Assembly (NCBI GenBank): GCA_024103275.1
Contig: JAGFIV010000038.1
Span: 1 to 54,269 of the forward strand
DNA length: 54,269 nucleotides
Source of the DNA: Flavobacteriales bacterium
GTDB lineage: Bacteria; Bacteroidota; Bacteroidia; Flavobacteriales_F; PHOS-HE28
Direction of reading: 5' to 3'
In this document: piece after piece, positions 54,015 through 54,269 of the stretch
How the letters are laid out: every line of letters starts with the position of its first letter
Numbering within the stretch: the stretch's first letter is position 1
Made by a program: the position numbers and the translations under genes
The notes under the pieces: model-generated
Database searches by the model: none
The model's input: the letters and a program-made list of their open reading frames with translations, nothing else
Told to the model about the DNA's origin: nothing

Positions 54015-54269
54015 TTAAAACCCGTGATTAAAGCCTACTCTAATGGCTATTGTATTCCTGTAAGGGCTGTTGACATTTTGCAGCACATCATACAGTGCCA
54101 TAAATACAAATGAAGAACGCTCCCCAATAGGCTGGCGAAGGCCGCCGCCCAGCAACAGGCAGGGTACACTTACGGTCTTATTAATAGTCATGGGTGGTGG
54201 GGGAAATTTCGTAAAATCATTGGTGTGTTCTTTATAAGAGGAGATGTTATGCTCATATTCTGCGTGTGC
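54015..54269 (-). CDS. C-terminal 84 residues of an outer-membrane beta-barrel-like protein (partial)
   Basis: Reading the minus strand from the right edge gives an open frame of 84 codons ending in TAA at 54015-54017; the gene continues outside the window and has no start here. The end of the protein alternates like barrel strands: VSVPCLLLGGGLRQPIGE, then SSFVFMALYDVLQN, then NSPYRNTIAIRVGFNHGF with a terminal Phe, as in Bacteroidota outer-membrane beta-barrel proteins. Its base composition is clearly lower in GC than all genes to the left, with A/T-ending codons. Confidence 0.7.
   Translation of the reverse strand, partial: AHAEYEHNISSYKEHTNDFTKFPPPPMTINKTVSVPCLLLGGGLRQPIGERSSFVFMALYDVLQNVNSPYRNTIAIRVGFNHGF

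Overview
The window is high-GC chromosomal DNA of a Bacteroidota bacterium, most likely a Flavobacteriales-type lineage. The evidence is: type IX secretion (T9SS) parts and substrates (PorP/SprF, SprE/PorW, a gliding-type C-terminal sorting domain, a GEVED/type A sorting-domain protein); promoters of the Bacteroidota form TAnnTTTG with a TTG about 18-20 bases upstream; the gene order panD-panC / short glycogen synthase-DUF4270-glmS; an ATP synthase locus holding only atpBEFHAG; and a TonB system with two ExbD paralogues. No CRISPR array, insertion sequence or prophage is visible.

Layout. 2-14674 (+): the 3' part of a giant surface protein with at least 52 tandem ~88-residue Ig-like units, two PKD domains and a T9SS type B sorting domain, followed by a PorP/SprF gene. 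15746-24697 (-): F1Fo ATP synthase genes atpB-E-F-H-A-G, preceded by atpZ, an AtpI-like membrane protein, a bactofilin and the T9SS lipoprotein SprE/PorW. 24850-25098: a frameshifted RelE/ParE toxin relic. 25121-28703 (-): aminopeptidase P, NYN-LOTUS protein, YceI and pirin. 29077-32111 (+): exbB-exbD-exbD-tonB. 32176-36898 (-): a tight run panC-panD-flippase-rfaE2-unknown-radA. 36965-41000 (+): short glycogen synthase, DUF4270 lipoprotein, glmS. 40987-44697: TM2 protein, Mn-type superoxide dismutase, small helical lipoprotein, S41 protease, dCMP deaminase and tRNA-Leu(CAA). 44743-52756: 3-hydroxyanthranilate dioxygenase, ACMS decarboxylase, an SDR with an altered active site and an ALDH8-type dehydrogenase (lower kynurenine pathway), interleaved with a secreted GEVED protein and a two-component system. 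52807-54269: a SiaB-like kinase, tRNA-Ala(GGC), and an abrupt change to lower GC carrying the 3' end of an outer-membrane beta-barrel-like gene.

How it fits together. The giant adhesin, PorP/SprF, SprE/PorW and the GEVED protein belong to T9SS-dependent surface display. ExbB/ExbD/TonB and the ATP synthase form the energy-coupling core. HaaO, ACMSD and the ALDH act in succession on 3-hydroxyanthranilate. The points most worth a second look are the trimeric higher-order repeat and paired cysteine losses in the giant protein, the recurring -7 boxes 4-10 bases from start codons (likely leaderless mRNAs), and the composition break inside a mismatched tRNA-Ala, which could be an integration site or an assembly chimera.
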